Of a DNA stretch of 64,000 nucleotides, positions 20,501 to 31,611 are shown piece after piece. A program made the position numbers and the translations under genes. Source of the stretch: Ceratopteris richardii (Eukaryota > Streptophyta > Polypodiopsida > Polypodiales > Pteridaceae); assembly GCA_020310875.1 (NCBI GenBank), contig CM035416.1, forward strand, positions 4,436,594 through 4,500,593, read 5' to 3'. Numbering within the stretch: position 1 is the stretch's first letter; every line of letters starts with the position of its first letter. The notes below the pieces were generated by a model. It was given only the letters and a program-made list of their open reading frames with translations, was not told where the DNA came from and ran no database searches.

Positions 20501-23302
20501 TCATTTTTCCTTTTTCTGCCGTAATTTCTTTTCTTTTAGCCTCTCTCTTCGGTGCTTCCATCTCTGGGACCTTTTACTTGCAATACTTTTCTCCGGTTCT
20601 TCTGAGTCTTCAACTCTTTGAGGGATGGGTGTGTCCCTCTCCTTGTCGCTTTGATTGTTCTCATCCATTTTATCAGGGGTCTCTCTAGCCTTGGCTCTCG
20701 TTATTGCTTTCAATGGTACTGTGTACTCTTTATCACTCCCTGATGATTCAATTACCTCTATTACGTTGATTTGTACATTTGATGAAACCTTGTTGGGATT
20801 CTTTGGGCAGTCTCTGAAAAGATGTTCCTTACCACAATCATTATAGTAGCCTCCCCAGACTCGTTGTGGTGGGGGTGGGTTTGGCAATGTGCATTCCCTG
20901 ATATAATGATCACCTCCACACCTGTAACATGGTCCTCTGGGTACAGGCGGTCTGTTCATGGGTCGGGGTGGTATGGTTGCTCTAGGAGCTGTGTACATTA
21001 ATGACACATAGTCCTGCTCATAACCGTATGAACTATCTGGTGCTTCCATGCCATAAGCATATGGTTCATACAATTGTCCATATTCCATCATTGAGCTTTC
21101 ATAATTAGAGTATGTTCCTTGACTAGAGTCATAAAACGAGTCGTATGGTTCACTACTAGTCAATGGTGTGGCTGGCACTATAGCTCTCTCTAGGTTTTCT
21201 TCAGGTTGGGCAATTTTGACTGGGATAACGTTCTGAGGATGGGGCGGTTGTTGTCCTAGTACTGGCTGTGGTTGTGTGTATCCCTGATATGGGTATGGTC
21301 GCGGTGCTGGGGCCTGTGGCTGATAAGAGGGATACCTAAAAGCTTCACCTCCCTGATGATTCTGAGGGTATCCGTACAGTCTCATGTATTGCTGTGCTGG
21401 TCTAGCTTGCCTATTGTAGGGACAATTTTCTGTGCTATGATTTGTGTATTTTTGTTCCACACTGCAATATTGTAGTGGTCTTGGGACAGCGGGTCTATTA
21501 TATCCATAAGCTGGTGGTGGAACTACTCCCCTAGTACACAGATGAGAAGGATGATCACCTCCGCACTGCATACACCTTCTAAGCATGGGTACTCTCATTG
21601 GATTATTGGGGTAGTTCCTCTGTCCTTGAACATTCAATTTTTTTGCTAACAATTCAGCTATTTCCTCTACGTTGTTTTTAGGTATGGATGCGTTACTGGT
21701 CGAATCTTCGATTTTCGAGCTTCCTTGAGGCATTTTCAGATCCTCTGCAAGGTTATCTTCTAAATCTATGCATTCCTTCATGCATTCTTGCAAGGTCTGA
21801 ACCCTTTTCACATACACCAATGATCTTAAGGATCCGTTCAATAATCCTTCCAAAAATAAAGACACCATTTTATTTTGTGTCGGCCTCTCTTCTACTGGGC
21901 ATCTGTCTACGTATTGCTTGAATCTTCTTGCCGACAATCTCACTGACTCGGTAGGGACTTGTTTGAAGCTATGGATTAATGATGAAGAATTGTTTTTGAT
22001 TTCTGATTTAGTAAATTCTTCAATCATTTCTTGGTATACTTGCTCCATGTTCTGAAAGGTATTAGGGTCCAATGGCTAAAACCATGCTAATGCTGTGTCT
22101 GACAGTGTAAGACCAAAGGACTCATACTGAATCAAAAAGTCGTCTACCTGTTCGGCTCTGATTACTTGTTTAAATTCTGCTATATGGTTGTAAGGTTCAC
22201 TAGAGCCATCATAGTGATTTCTCATACATTTGGCAACTTGGATTGGCCTTAGTCGTCTTCCTGCTTCGGGTGGTCTAGGCATCATTGGGAAAATAGGCCT
22301 TCCTACAGGTATGCCTGGTCCTCTTACTACCGGCGGTCTGACTGGAGCATGAACTCCATGTCTTGGGTCCATAGCTGGTTGAGGTCGGTAGTGAAGGTTA
22401 TTAGCAGGCATTGTAAATTGCACAGGAGGTCTGACGGGGATGTGAGTTGGTTGTGTTTGTTGTGTTTGGTGTGTTTGGTGTGTTTGGTCTGACTGTTGGT
22501 ATGAGTCATTATGGGAAGTTCCTATTGGGTTTCTTGATGTAGTGGCTTGGTCTCTAGGTGGGAACACTGGGATGTTTTGATATTTCAATTTCGCTCTCTC
22601 CACTTCTGTTATGGGCCAATATCTTCTCTGATTTTTATCCAGATAAGTGATAATGGTGGAAAAATCAGGATCTTGCAACTCATAAATGGTGACTGGATTA
22701 GGAGCAGCTTCCCAAATTGAGGAATGTGCTCTAAGGAGATGCTCCATCCCATTGATCAAATATACATCTATCAAGGTGTCATCTTGGGGAATCAGATCTC
22801 CTCTCCATATCCTCGCAACTGTAGATCTTCCTCTAGGCGTGGTTACTTGCTCTTCGTTCCCTCCTCCATTTATGTTTGAAGCATTATTTTCTTCACCAAT
22901 TTCGTTAATGTTCTCTAGGTGTTCTGTGACAACGTATTGTATATCCCTTTTGTCCATGTAAAATCCTCCTACGTATTTGACTGCGGGTCTAGGCACTATG
23001 TAAGCCTCTGACGCTTTCTTTAATCTGGCCACAGATCTATTTAGACCATCCAGATAAATGGGTACGTCATTGTGGTTTGTGTTCACATACTCCAAAGAGG
23101 TTCTGTACTCTCCCTCAATGATTGACATCATGCCACTCATGGGTACTGTGTTCTGCATATCCTCTGAAGCCATGGGAATTTCTTCCTCTGACTCACTGGA
23201 GGTCTCAGAGTAGTGTGAACGGTTACTTGGCTCTACTACACTACCTACAGAAGAAATTACACTTCTTCGACTTCCTAGGGTTCTTCCGGATCTCAGGTTC
23301 AT
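20501..23302 (-). pseudogene. Gypsy-1 gag with one in-frame UAG
   Basis: A 408-codon part begins MNLRSGRTLGSRR and ends in the gag core at SDTALAWF, followed by UAG (22078-22076). The same frame goes straight on with PLDPNTFQNMEQVYQEMIEEF for another 520 codons, so the two parts are one gag split by a single stop. The first half has a QTHQTHQTQ low-complexity run. The second half has two canonical CCHC knuckles (CMQCGGDHPSHLC, CYRCGGDHYIREC) and two degenerate ones (CSVEQKYTNHSTENC, and YNDCGKEHLFRDC with its first Cys lost), plus a proline/tyrosine-rich stretch between them. It forms the virus-like particle and packages RNA in intact relatives. Confidence 0.88.
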
Positions 23303-23399
23303 CCACTTCTAAACTCTGATCAAACTTTGATACCCTTGGGCCTTGGGCACTCTTCTCTACAGGTCCAAAATTTCTAGAAAACTTGGCTGAAAAAATGAC

Positions 23400-24490
23400 T
23401 GACAAAGAATTTTTTCTGGATCACGATACTTGACCTCCAATTTCCGCGATACACGATCTCTGGGTTCAGACGATACCCGATACTTGGGTCAAAACGATAC
23501 ACGATATTCGAAGGAAACGATACTTGTTACTAGGGGGGAAATGATACACGATATTTCAATCCCGACGATATTCGATACTTGGAACAGGCGATACTCGATA
23601 TGTGGGAAGTATCGCGATCTTTGATCTAAGCGATCTCTGGGCCAAACGATACTTGGCTGGAAACGATATACGATACTTGGTATCTACGATACACGATCTC
23701 TGAACTGAACGATCGACGATACACGATAGTTGGTAAGTATCGCGATCTCTGAGAAGCGATACACGATACTTGATCCAAACGATACGCGACCAACGATCGC
23801 CGATACTTGAGCGAAATGATACGCGATCTTTGGCAAGTATCACGATCTCTGTGAAACGATACACGATACTTAAGCCAAACGATACATGATCTTTCACCAG
23901 ACGATCGTTGGCAAAACAATACACGATATTTGTTAGGTATCGTGATCGCTTAACCAAACGATACTTCTCAAGTATCGCGATCGGCACGAAACGATACACA
24001 CTCAACGATACTCGATAGACGATCGCTGGCAAAACGATCTCTGATCCGGTATCGTGACCGGTATGGAACGATACACGATCGATGGTAAATATCGCGATAC
24101 TCGACCACAGGAGGTCACGATACTTGTTAAGTATCGCGATACTCAACCGCGGGAGTAAAACGATACTTGACCCTTAGACAAATTTTGAAAAATGTTTTTG
24201 AAGTTTTGATTTGGACCCCTTGATCTCCTAGTTCCTCTCTCCTCTCCTCACTCTCTGTATCATTCAAAACACACCTTTTACCCCCTGAAAGCTCTAAACG
24301 ATACCTGGCGCAGATCGTTTTTTCACAGATATGGAAATATTTGAGTGATCAAAAAGATTTAGCTACTGGGTGGCTCACCTTTGATGCTCTTTCTCACTCT
24401 TCTAGCACCTTTTCTTGCTCAAAGCAGCTCCACAAGCTCAGACACGATACTCGACAGCTCGCGATACTCGATAGCTCTCCCACGATACTT
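23400..24490 (-). repeat. CGATAC/GTATCG-rich leader of Gypsy-1
   Basis: The region between PBS and gag is densely filled with CGATAC and its variants (ACGATACTTG, ACGATACACGATA, GTATCGCGAT on the plus strand) in irregular spacing of about 8-25 nt, thickest at 23410-24180 with a second patch at 24430-24490. Copies occur in both orientations, so the RNA could form many alternative short stems. The repeat keeps a 196-codon frame open on the sense strand, with recurring YRVS and DRVSF phrases, but I treat that as a by-product of the repeat. The window does not include the Gypsy-2 leader for comparison. Confidence 0.85.
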
Positions 24491-24787
24491 GCTCAAAACA
24501 AGTGATTTTCAAAATGACTCTTGGTAGTTTTTCTACTTCGGATTTTCTATTTACTGAAAATGAAAAAAAATCAAGACAAGAAGTGAAAACTACTCTAATC
24601 TACTCCCTCACTCTTCCTACTCTCCTCCTACTACTCCTAAACCTAAAACTTATCACACACACCTCGGGGATGTGAAGTAACAAGTGCTGAAGTGACTGAC
24701 TACTTGCCAAAGGACAATTTCACCTCTACAAGTACAATTCGATCACACTCGATCTATAACCATCACGAAGGCACCTTGGTTGAGTGT
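24491..24787 (-). other. proximal leader of Gypsy-1
   Basis: Non-coding stretch between the hexamer array and the PBS. Nothing further recognised. Confidence 0.5.
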
Positions 24788-24805
24788 TCCCCGGCAACGG
24801 CGCCA
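24788..24805 (-). promoter_or_regulatory. primer-binding site, tRNA-Asp
   Basis: The minus strand reads TGGCGCCGTTGCCGGGGA, which matches from memory the 18-nt complement of the plant tRNA-Asp 3' end. It starts six bases inside the 5' LTR edge. This fixes the element's orientation and is typical of several Ty3/gypsy lineages including Athila. Confidence 0.93.
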
Positions 24806-24811
24806 AAAACG

Positions 24812-25705
24812 TGTGTACTTGAGCCAAGATGACTCAAGGACTTGTGCCAATGAGACTATACCTCAATTGCCACACAAGTGCATATAGTGGGATCTTTAAC
24901 ACACATTTAAATATCAATCCTAAGGAGCGACTTACCAAGTGTATGAAGACTTGTTCACACGTGATGGATAATGAAGTGGTTTAGCTAGCATGCATGAGAA
25001 AAGACTACTACCTCTCACACTCTTTGAAATACTGAAAGTGTTTGCCGCAAGCCCCTCACAGTAGTTTTAGTATTTTGAGGTTTTCTCCCAGCCCAGAACT
25101 CCGAATATAGGCAATAGGGTACTCCTTTCGAAGCTCTCGACGAGACGCATCCAACGGTGGTGGTTTCACTCAATTCTGACCACTCTGCTTCAAGTTATGG
25201 CAAAAACAGTGAATGACGGGAATCACAAATACCCGCGCCACAGCTTCTCCTAGCCTACGCACGCACTACAGCAGCTCAAAATCAAGGGGAAGGGGTAGAC
25301 AACAGTCCTACACATGCATTTCAAGCATCACACACACATACAAGAGCAAAATGAAGATCAAAATCAGCAAGAAAGAGGCAAACTCGAAAATTCTGAAGAG
25401 CTCATTTTTCACAATGGCAAAAGTCTTTTACAAAGAGTCACAAAGTGACTTATATACATGAGCCCTAAGTTTGGTCCTTTCACACAAGTGACCGGCACTT
25501 TATTCACTAAGAGACTAACTTCCTACTATTGTACATGGGTAATCTCTACTCTTCCGTGGGGATGCATCTAGAGGACTCCTCTAGTGCATTTATAATGGAA
25601 ATATATTACAAGAATGAATATAATACAAAAGTTTGATGTCCAAATCGAAAAAAATTTTGGGGCCCGTCTTTTTCTCTGCTTCGTGCGCTCTTTAGCTCTG
25701 CAACA
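24812..25705 (-). repeat. Gypsy-1 5' LTR
   Basis: 894 bp, partner of 9721-10614. The sense TATATAAG box is at 25456-25449, giving the likely promoter of the element. The PBS follows its inner edge at once. Confidence 0.97.
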
Positions 25706-26693
25706 CATACCTAGGAAATATGTGAGCTCATGTAAGTCACTGATTTTGAAGTGAATGCTTTGTATCAAATGTGGAATCATATCCATGCCTTTCTTGTTGT
25801 CTTTTCTCCCTTGTTCACCTTCTAGGTGCTTGTTTGGAGCATTCTCCACACTCTTGCATTTTTGCTTTGCCTCTTGACTTCCATAACTTTAATCGTTTTA
25901 TCTTTCACCTTGTTCATCATGTGTATCACTTCTTGGATCTTGGACCTATGTATCATGCTTGCTTCCTAATTGATGGAAATTAGAATCAAGGTCATATGTT
26001 AGAGTTATCTTTTGTTTGTCTTCATCATACCAAGACATGTGTTCTTCAAACATAATATCCCTACTTGGTTGAGGATTATAGAACATGTAACTCATCGGAG
26101 CTGAATCATATCCAATAAATACTGCCTTTGTTACCCTTTCATTTAGTTTATCTCTTATTTATGCTGGTACATGAACATAAGCTAAACAACCAAACACCTG
26201 GCAATGTTCAAGACTAGGTTTTCTTCCATGCCACACTTCATAAGGAGTCATACCTTAGAGTGGATTGGATGGTAGTCTATTGACAAGGTACATATCACTT
26301 GAAATATCCTCTATCAATAGATAACGTGGCAACCTCTTCTCTTCAAGCATTGGTTTCGCTGATCCAACCAATGTCTTGTTTCTCCTCTTTGGAATTCCAT
26401 TCAGTTGAGGAGAGTACCTCGTAGTTGTTTCCCTTTTGATACCTTTATCTTGCAAGAACTCATCAAACTCTTTGGAGAAGTATTCTGCTCCTCCATCAGA
26501 TCTGAGCTTCTTGAGTGATCTACACGTATGGTTCTCCACATGGGTAGATACTTTCTGAAGCATTCAAAAACTTCGTTCTTACTCTTGTTAAAGTATAGAA
26601 TAGTCCATCTACTATGGTCATCAATAATGAGACATAATACCTTGATCTTGCCAATGAAGGTTCTTGGCTTAGTCCCCATGCATCTGTATGTAC
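25706..26693 (-). pseudogene. Copia-C relic block 2: integrase and RT remnant
   Basis: The minus strand gives HTDAWG (integrase first Asp), IIDDHSRWTILYF, LRSDGGAEYFSKEFDEFL (second Asp) and YSPQLNGIPKRRNKTLV, in which the catalytic Glu of the usual NGVAERRN is Lys. Then come YLVNRLPSNPL and degraded linker. From about 25850 it jumps to FKISDLHELTYFLGM next to Gypsy-1, so most of RT including the YVDD box has been deleted. It begins with the right CATAC copy (25706-25710). Stops and frameshifts are scattered throughout. Confidence 0.88.
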
Positions 26694-26970
26694 TGTCATG
26701 GACAAAGGAAACCATCTTGAATCTCAGATTCCATGTGAATCCTAAATCTCATGATTGGTTCAAAATTAGGAGAAACTAATGCTTCCATTGCGTCCGAGAC
26801 ATGCCAAAACCCTAAGATTGACTGTCTTCTTGCTCGATTCTGACATCTAGAGACCATGCTTTGAATTGATGACATCATCCATGACACCATCAATTTGTAA
26901 CCGCCCTTGAACCGCCCTTGGAAAACCTATATAAGGAGGGGCTGGCCACATTCATTCTCAGTCTTGCCAA
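26694..26970 (+). repeat. Gypsy-3 left LTR, head fragment
   Basis: Matches the first ~270 bp of the right LTR (30940 onward), including TGTCATGG and the ACCTATATAAGG TATA region, apart from a small duplication (CCGCCCTTGAA) near 26900. It stops after CTTGCCAA, where the inverted segment begins. Confidence 0.88.
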
Positions 26971-27565
26971 AATGTCAGGGGAGCACTAGATTATGCTCTG
27001 TGCCTACACTATACAAGATTTCCGAAACACACTTCTGATTACAAGAACACCCACGTAGGGAAAATGATACAAAAATAAGTAACTGATACAATATGTCCCA
27101 CAACCCCGGACTGATAGGTATGGAAAACTGGACTAAAGATGACATAGGAGATCCCACAGCCTGGGATTGTAAGTATGGAACAATCTGGATTACAAGAACT
27201 CCCTTCTGGGAGATGAACTAGATACAAGAAAGAACTCGACAAGATCTCATACTATGAGATTACAAGAGGACAAGACAAGATGTCCAAGAACTAGACTGGA
27301 TAAGACTGGAACAAGGAACAAGACAAGAACTAGAATTGGAACTTGGAGAGTACTTACTTGGTGATCACGACTCCTTGAGCTCCGAAGAATGGTATTGGCA
27401 AGACTGAGAATGAATGTGGCCAACCCCTCCTTATATAGGTTTTCCAAGGGTAGTTCAAGGGTGGTTACAAATTGATGATATCATCGATGATGTCATCAAT
27501 TCAAAGCATGGTCTCTGGATGTCATAATCGAGCAAGAAGATAATTGATCTTAGGGTTTTGGCACG
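26971..27565 (-). repeat. Gypsy-3 inverted LTR copy
   Basis: Read on the minus strand this runs from CGTGCCAAAACCC to the LTR end CTGACA, so it is the LTR without its first ~100 bp in opposite orientation. Its TATA region overlaps that of the head fragment, giving inverted repeats of about 170 bp (26796-26970 against 27393-27565). At 27565 it joins gag sequence at CCAATGGAAACCC. Confidence 0.88.
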
Positions 27566-29750
27566 CCAATGGAAACCCTTCCAGCTCACTCCTAAAGATG
27601 AGTCTATGCCTGAACCTATGCAAATAGATGTAACTAGCTTTCAACCTCTAACACCACAAGAGAAACAGAGAAGGAGAGTTAATAAGTTATGTCTCTATTG
27701 TGGAAACCCTGGACATATTGCAATTAATTGCCCAAACAAGAGAAGATGATCGAGCTACACCCATAGAAACATGTCTTGCACCTATCAAGTAAATCATGCC
27801 CAAGAAGACCCTTTCCCTTACAACCCTAGTAGATTTAGGAGCCTCCTCATGTTTGATCGATGAAGGATTGGTTAAGAAACATGGAATTCCTGTACTTCGG
27901 AAGAACAAACCAGTAGTAGCTGAGGTAGTAGATGGATGACCTCTAGCATCTGGGAATATAACCATGGAAACCACACCATTAAGAGTACACCTTGGTGACC
28001 ATGAATCCCACATATGTTTCAATGTATTATTGAGCCCAGTACATCTAGTTATCATTGGAATGCCTTGGTTAAAGAAGCATAATCCATACATTAATTGGGA
28101 AAGGAATAAAATCATGCATCGAGATATCCAGAAGAACCCAATATATGTTGGAGCCAAAGCCTTCATACATGCAATAAGGAAGGAACCTACATATATGATC
28201 TATGCCATACCAACTCAAGAATCCAAGAAAGATGATCTAGTGTAGATACCGAATCAGTACAAAGGCTTTGAAGATGTTTTTGAAAAGAAGAATGCAGATA
28301 TCCTTCTAGAGCATAGACCTTATGATTGTGATATAGAACTTCAAGAAGGAGCACAACTGCCCTTTGGACCAATCTATTGACTATCCACAGGGGAACTTAC
28401 AAAACTACGCAAGAACATTGATGAGAATCTAGCAAAGGGGTTTATCAAGCACTCAAAATCTCCAATAGGAGCTCCTATTTTATTTGTAAAGAAGAAGGAT
28501 GGGACTCTCCGGATGTGTGTAGACTATCGTGGATTGAATAAAGTCACTATAAAGAACAGATACCCTCTACCACTCATATCAGAGCTCTTGGAACACCTTG
28601 GAAAAGCAAAATTCTTCACGAAGATTGACCTTCGAGGATCTTACAACCTTGTCAGGATCAGAGAAGGAGACGAATGGAAGACAACATTTCAAACAAGGTA
28701 TGGCAATTTTGAATATGTAGTTATGCCATTCGGTCTCACAAATGCTCCAACTCTCTTCCAACATATGATGAATGATATCTTTTGAGAATATTTAGATGAT
28801 TTTGTTGTAATATACCTTGAGGATATCTTGATATTCTCCAAAAATCTAGAGGATCATGAATGTCATGTAAAGATAGTCCTAGAGAAACTAAGAGAAAAAG
28901 GATTATATGCAAAATTGGAGAAGTGCTCTTTCCATAAGATAGAAGTGGAAATTTTAGGGTACGTTGTATTAGATAAAGGAATTTTTATGGACCCTAAGAA
29001 GATTGAGACAATCCTTGATTGGAAACCACCTTTGTGTGTTCGAGATGTACAATGTTTTCTGCGGTTTGCCAATTTCTAGAGGATATTCATCAGAGATTAC
29101 TCCAAGATTGTGACCCCTCTTAGCACCCTCTTAGCAAGGTTAGAGGGAACTCCAAATTCTTATGGATCGAAGAAGCAGAAAAAGCCTTTCAAACCTTGAA
29201 ATTAGCTTTCACCACTGCTCCAATTCTAGTTCATCCTGATTCCAGTAATCCCTTCTTCCTAGAGACAGATGCATCAGACTTTGCCCTAGGTGCCATTCTT
29301 TCCCAATATGGAGATGATGGACACCTACATCCAATTGCATATCATTCGAGGAAATTCTCCCCTCCAGAAATTAATTATGAAATTCATGATAAATAACTTC
29401 TTGCCATAATGGATGCATTTGATATGTGGTGTCACCATCTAGAAGGAGCAGCTCATAAAGTCACTGTGTATAGAGATCACAAGAATCTAGAGTATTTTAT
29501 GACCACCCGCATTCTCAATAGAAGACAATCTCGATGGAGTAACTTTCTATCCAGATTCGACTTTGTCATCACATACCGTCCAAGACGTCAACAATGTCAG
29601 TCAGATGCCTTGTCTAGAAGATCTTACCTTGCACTAAAGAAGGATGAAGAGGCGTTTGATCAACAAGAGAGTGTATTACTCAAGCCTGAGCATTCACTTA
29701 GCATCTATCTTTTCAACCCATCATGAAGATTCAGCCTTGAATCATTTGAT
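27558..29750 (+). pseudogene. Gypsy-3 gag knuckle, protease, RT, RNase H
   Basis: Starts inside gag with [15 protein letters not shown] (canonical CCHC). The protease region has a DLGASSCL-like active site (DSGA-type, altered) near 27826 and IGMPWLKKHNP (28050), then [20 protein letters not shown] (28480-28540), [18 protein letters not shown] (28720), a stop, a degraded YLEDILIFSKN (YxDD changed to YLED) and RNase H ETDASDFALGAILSQ (29265) with HSRKFSPPEINYEIHDK followed by a stop. Several stops and frame changes make it inactive. The spelling of RT resembles chromovirus-type elements, but no chromodomain is present to confirm it. Confidence 0.88.
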
Positions 29751-30060
29751 CTGTGAGAATCTACCACAAGATGAATTGTTTTGTAATGTTAAGAAAAAAT
29801 CTCAAGAAGGAAAAGTCCAAGAAGTAAATGAATTTCAGGAAAAGGATGCGTTACTATTCTATAAGAACCTATTGTATGTCCCTCCAGGAAAGCCCATGAT
29901 CCAACTACTTCAACAACGTCATGACAACCATGCAGTAGGACATCTTGGCAAGACTAGCTTCTATCCAAGACCAGGCATCATGGAGAACACTTATGAACAG
30001 ATTTTAGCATCACTTCAGAGTACAACAAGTTGAAGACCTAACTCATCGACAGACACAAGT
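29751..30060 (+). pseudogene. Gypsy-3 integrase zinc-binding remnant and junction
   Basis: QLLQQRHDNHAVGHLGKTSFY is the HH half of the integrase HHCC domain. The frame ends soon after (LQSTTS, stop) before the CC half, and leader-like sequence of the gag segment begins. This is where the integrase core and the remainder of pol have been lost. Confidence 0.75.
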
Positions 30061-30064
30061 CGAG

Positions 30065-30902
30065 ATGGGACATCCAGTGCATGTAGGTGCACTCCTCCAA
30101 GAATTACAAGAACGAATGGGGAGTCTTCAAGAAAATCAAGGGAGCATTCAAGGGAATCAACGGCCTAATAGATCATCTATGAAGGAACCCAAGATTTGCA
30201 TGCCAGAAAAGTTCGATGGGGATCGCACAAAGCGTGGATTTCTCCAGCAAGTGAAGTTGTACATCCGTATGCAACCTGATAGATACCCTGACGAGGCATC
30301 CAAGGTCGGGTTTATCAGAACCTTGCTCTGTGGCCAAGCATTATCATGGTTTGTCCCAATCTTGGAGAAGAACATGGCAGTACTCCAGGACTATGAGGGG
30401 TTTCTTCGAGAACTCACCGCCACATTTGGGGATGCAGACACAAGTTGAGTAGCAAAAACAAAACTTCAGAAGTTACGTCAAGGTAACCGCCCTGCCTCTA
30501 CCTATGCATCTGAATTTAGGTAGTTGATATGTGATCTCACTTGGCATGAAGATTATTTCATAAGCCAATTTTGATGGGGTTTAAGAGATGATGTGAAGGA
30601 CCTTTTGCTCACGATGCCAGAGGTTAAAACATTGAATGAATATATCATGCAAGCTATTCAATGTGATAATCGACTTTTTGAAAGAAAACAAGAAAAACAA
30701 GTAGAAGGAAGACCTCGCCAATGGAAACCCTTCCAGCCCACTCCTAAAGATGAGTCTATGCCTAAACGTATGCAAATATATGTAACTAGGTTTCAGCCTC
30801 TAACACTAGAAGAGAAACAGAGAAGGAGAGTTAATAAGTTATGTCTCTATTGTGGAAACCCTAGACATATTGCAATTAATTGTCCAAACAAGAGAACATG
30901 AC
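30065..30902 (+). pseudogene. Gypsy-3 gag, displaced downstream of pol
   Basis: MGHPVHVGALLQELQERMGS, then the capsid core (KFDGDRTKRGFLQQVKLYI, ALSWFVPILEKN), a stop at about 30446, and after a shift a piece ending in a second zinc knuckle, [19 protein letters not shown]. The last 187 bp (about 30716-30902) are a direct repeat of 27566-27750. It stops immediately before the PPT, so pol has been deleted from this part. Confidence 0.86.
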
Positions 30903-30925
30903 CGTTCCTCGTGGAACTCGTCGCT

Positions 30926-30939
30926 TGAGGGGGAGGTGA
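30926..30939 (+). promoter_or_regulatory. Gypsy-3 polypurine tract
   Basis: GAGGGGGAGGTGA-like purine tract directly before TGTCATGG of the right LTR. Confidence 0.85.
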
Positions 30940-31611
30940 TGTCATGGACAAAGGAAACCATCTTGAATCTCAGATTCCATGTGAATCCTATATCTCATGA
31001 TTGGTTCAAAATTAGGAGAAAACTAATGCTTCCATTGCATCCGAAACGTGCCAAAACCCTAAGATCGACTGTCTTCTTGCTCGATTTTGACATCCAGAGA
31101 CCATGCTTTGAATTGATGACATCATCGATGACATCATCAATTCGTAACCGCCCTTGGAAAACCTATATAAGGAGGGGTTGGCCACATTCATTCTCAGTCT
31201 TGCCAATATCAATCTTGGGAGCTCAAGGATTCATGACCGCGAAGTAAGTACTCTCCAAGTTCCAGTTCTAGTTCTTGTCTTGTTCCTTGTTCTAGTCTTG
31301 TGTAGTCTAGTTCTTGGACATCCTGTCTTGTTCTCTTGTAATCTCATAGTATGAGATATTGTCGAGTTCTTTCTTGTATCTAGTTCATCTCCCAGAAGGG
31401 AGTTCTCGTAATCTAGATTATTCCATACTTACAATCCCGGGCTGACTTTAGTCCAGTTTTCCATACCTATCAGTCCCGAGTTGCGGGACATATTGTATTA
31501 GTTACATATTCTTGTATCATTTTTCCTACATGGATGTTCTTGTAATTAGAAGTGTGTTTTCGAAATCTTGTCTAGTGTAGTAAGAGAGCACAATCTAGTG
31601 CTCCTCTGACA
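30940..31611 (+). repeat. Gypsy-3 right LTR
   Basis: 672 bp, TGTCATGG to CTGACA, with a TATATAA box at 31164-31170. It is the only complete LTR of the element. Confidence 0.9.

Larger units (their letters stand above)
9721..25705 (-). mobile_element. Gypsy-1, nested Ty3/gypsy element of an Athila/Tat-like lineage
   Basis: A 15,985-bp LTR retrotransposon in minus orientation. It has two 894-bp LTRs, a tRNA-Asp PBS, a PPT and a 5-bp TSD. Sense order is: 5' LTR (25705-24812), PBS, long CGATAC-rich leader, gag, protease 1, truncated RT, RNase H, duplicated HHCC, integrase, second protease-like domain, tail, extra ORF, PPT, 3' LTR (10614-9721). RT and integrase motifs plus the tRNA-Asp primer resemble the Athila/Tat (OTA) branch. 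I count 11 substitutions between the LTRs (about 1.2 percent), so insertion was fairly recent. It lacks the N-terminal half of RT and cannot be autonomous. Confidence 0.95.
26694..31611 (+). mobile_element. Gypsy-3, scrambled Ty3/gypsy element inserted in Copia-C
   Basis: A 4,918-bp plus-strand insertion into Copia-C integrase, flanked by TGTAC (26689-26693) and TATAC (31612-31616), a 5-bp duplication with one mismatch. The right LTR is complete (672 bp). The left LTR is replaced by a head fragment joined to an inverted LTR copy. The internal order is abnormal: gag knuckle, protease, RT, RNase H and integrase HHCC come first, then leader plus gag N-terminus and a second knuckle, then the PPT. 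The integrase core is absent. Confidence 0.88.

Noticed and set aside
23556..24146. 196-codon frame in the Gypsy-1 leader with repeated YRVS phrases
   Set aside because: The frame follows from the CGATAC hexamer array and has no independent protein signature; several frames there are open for the same reason.
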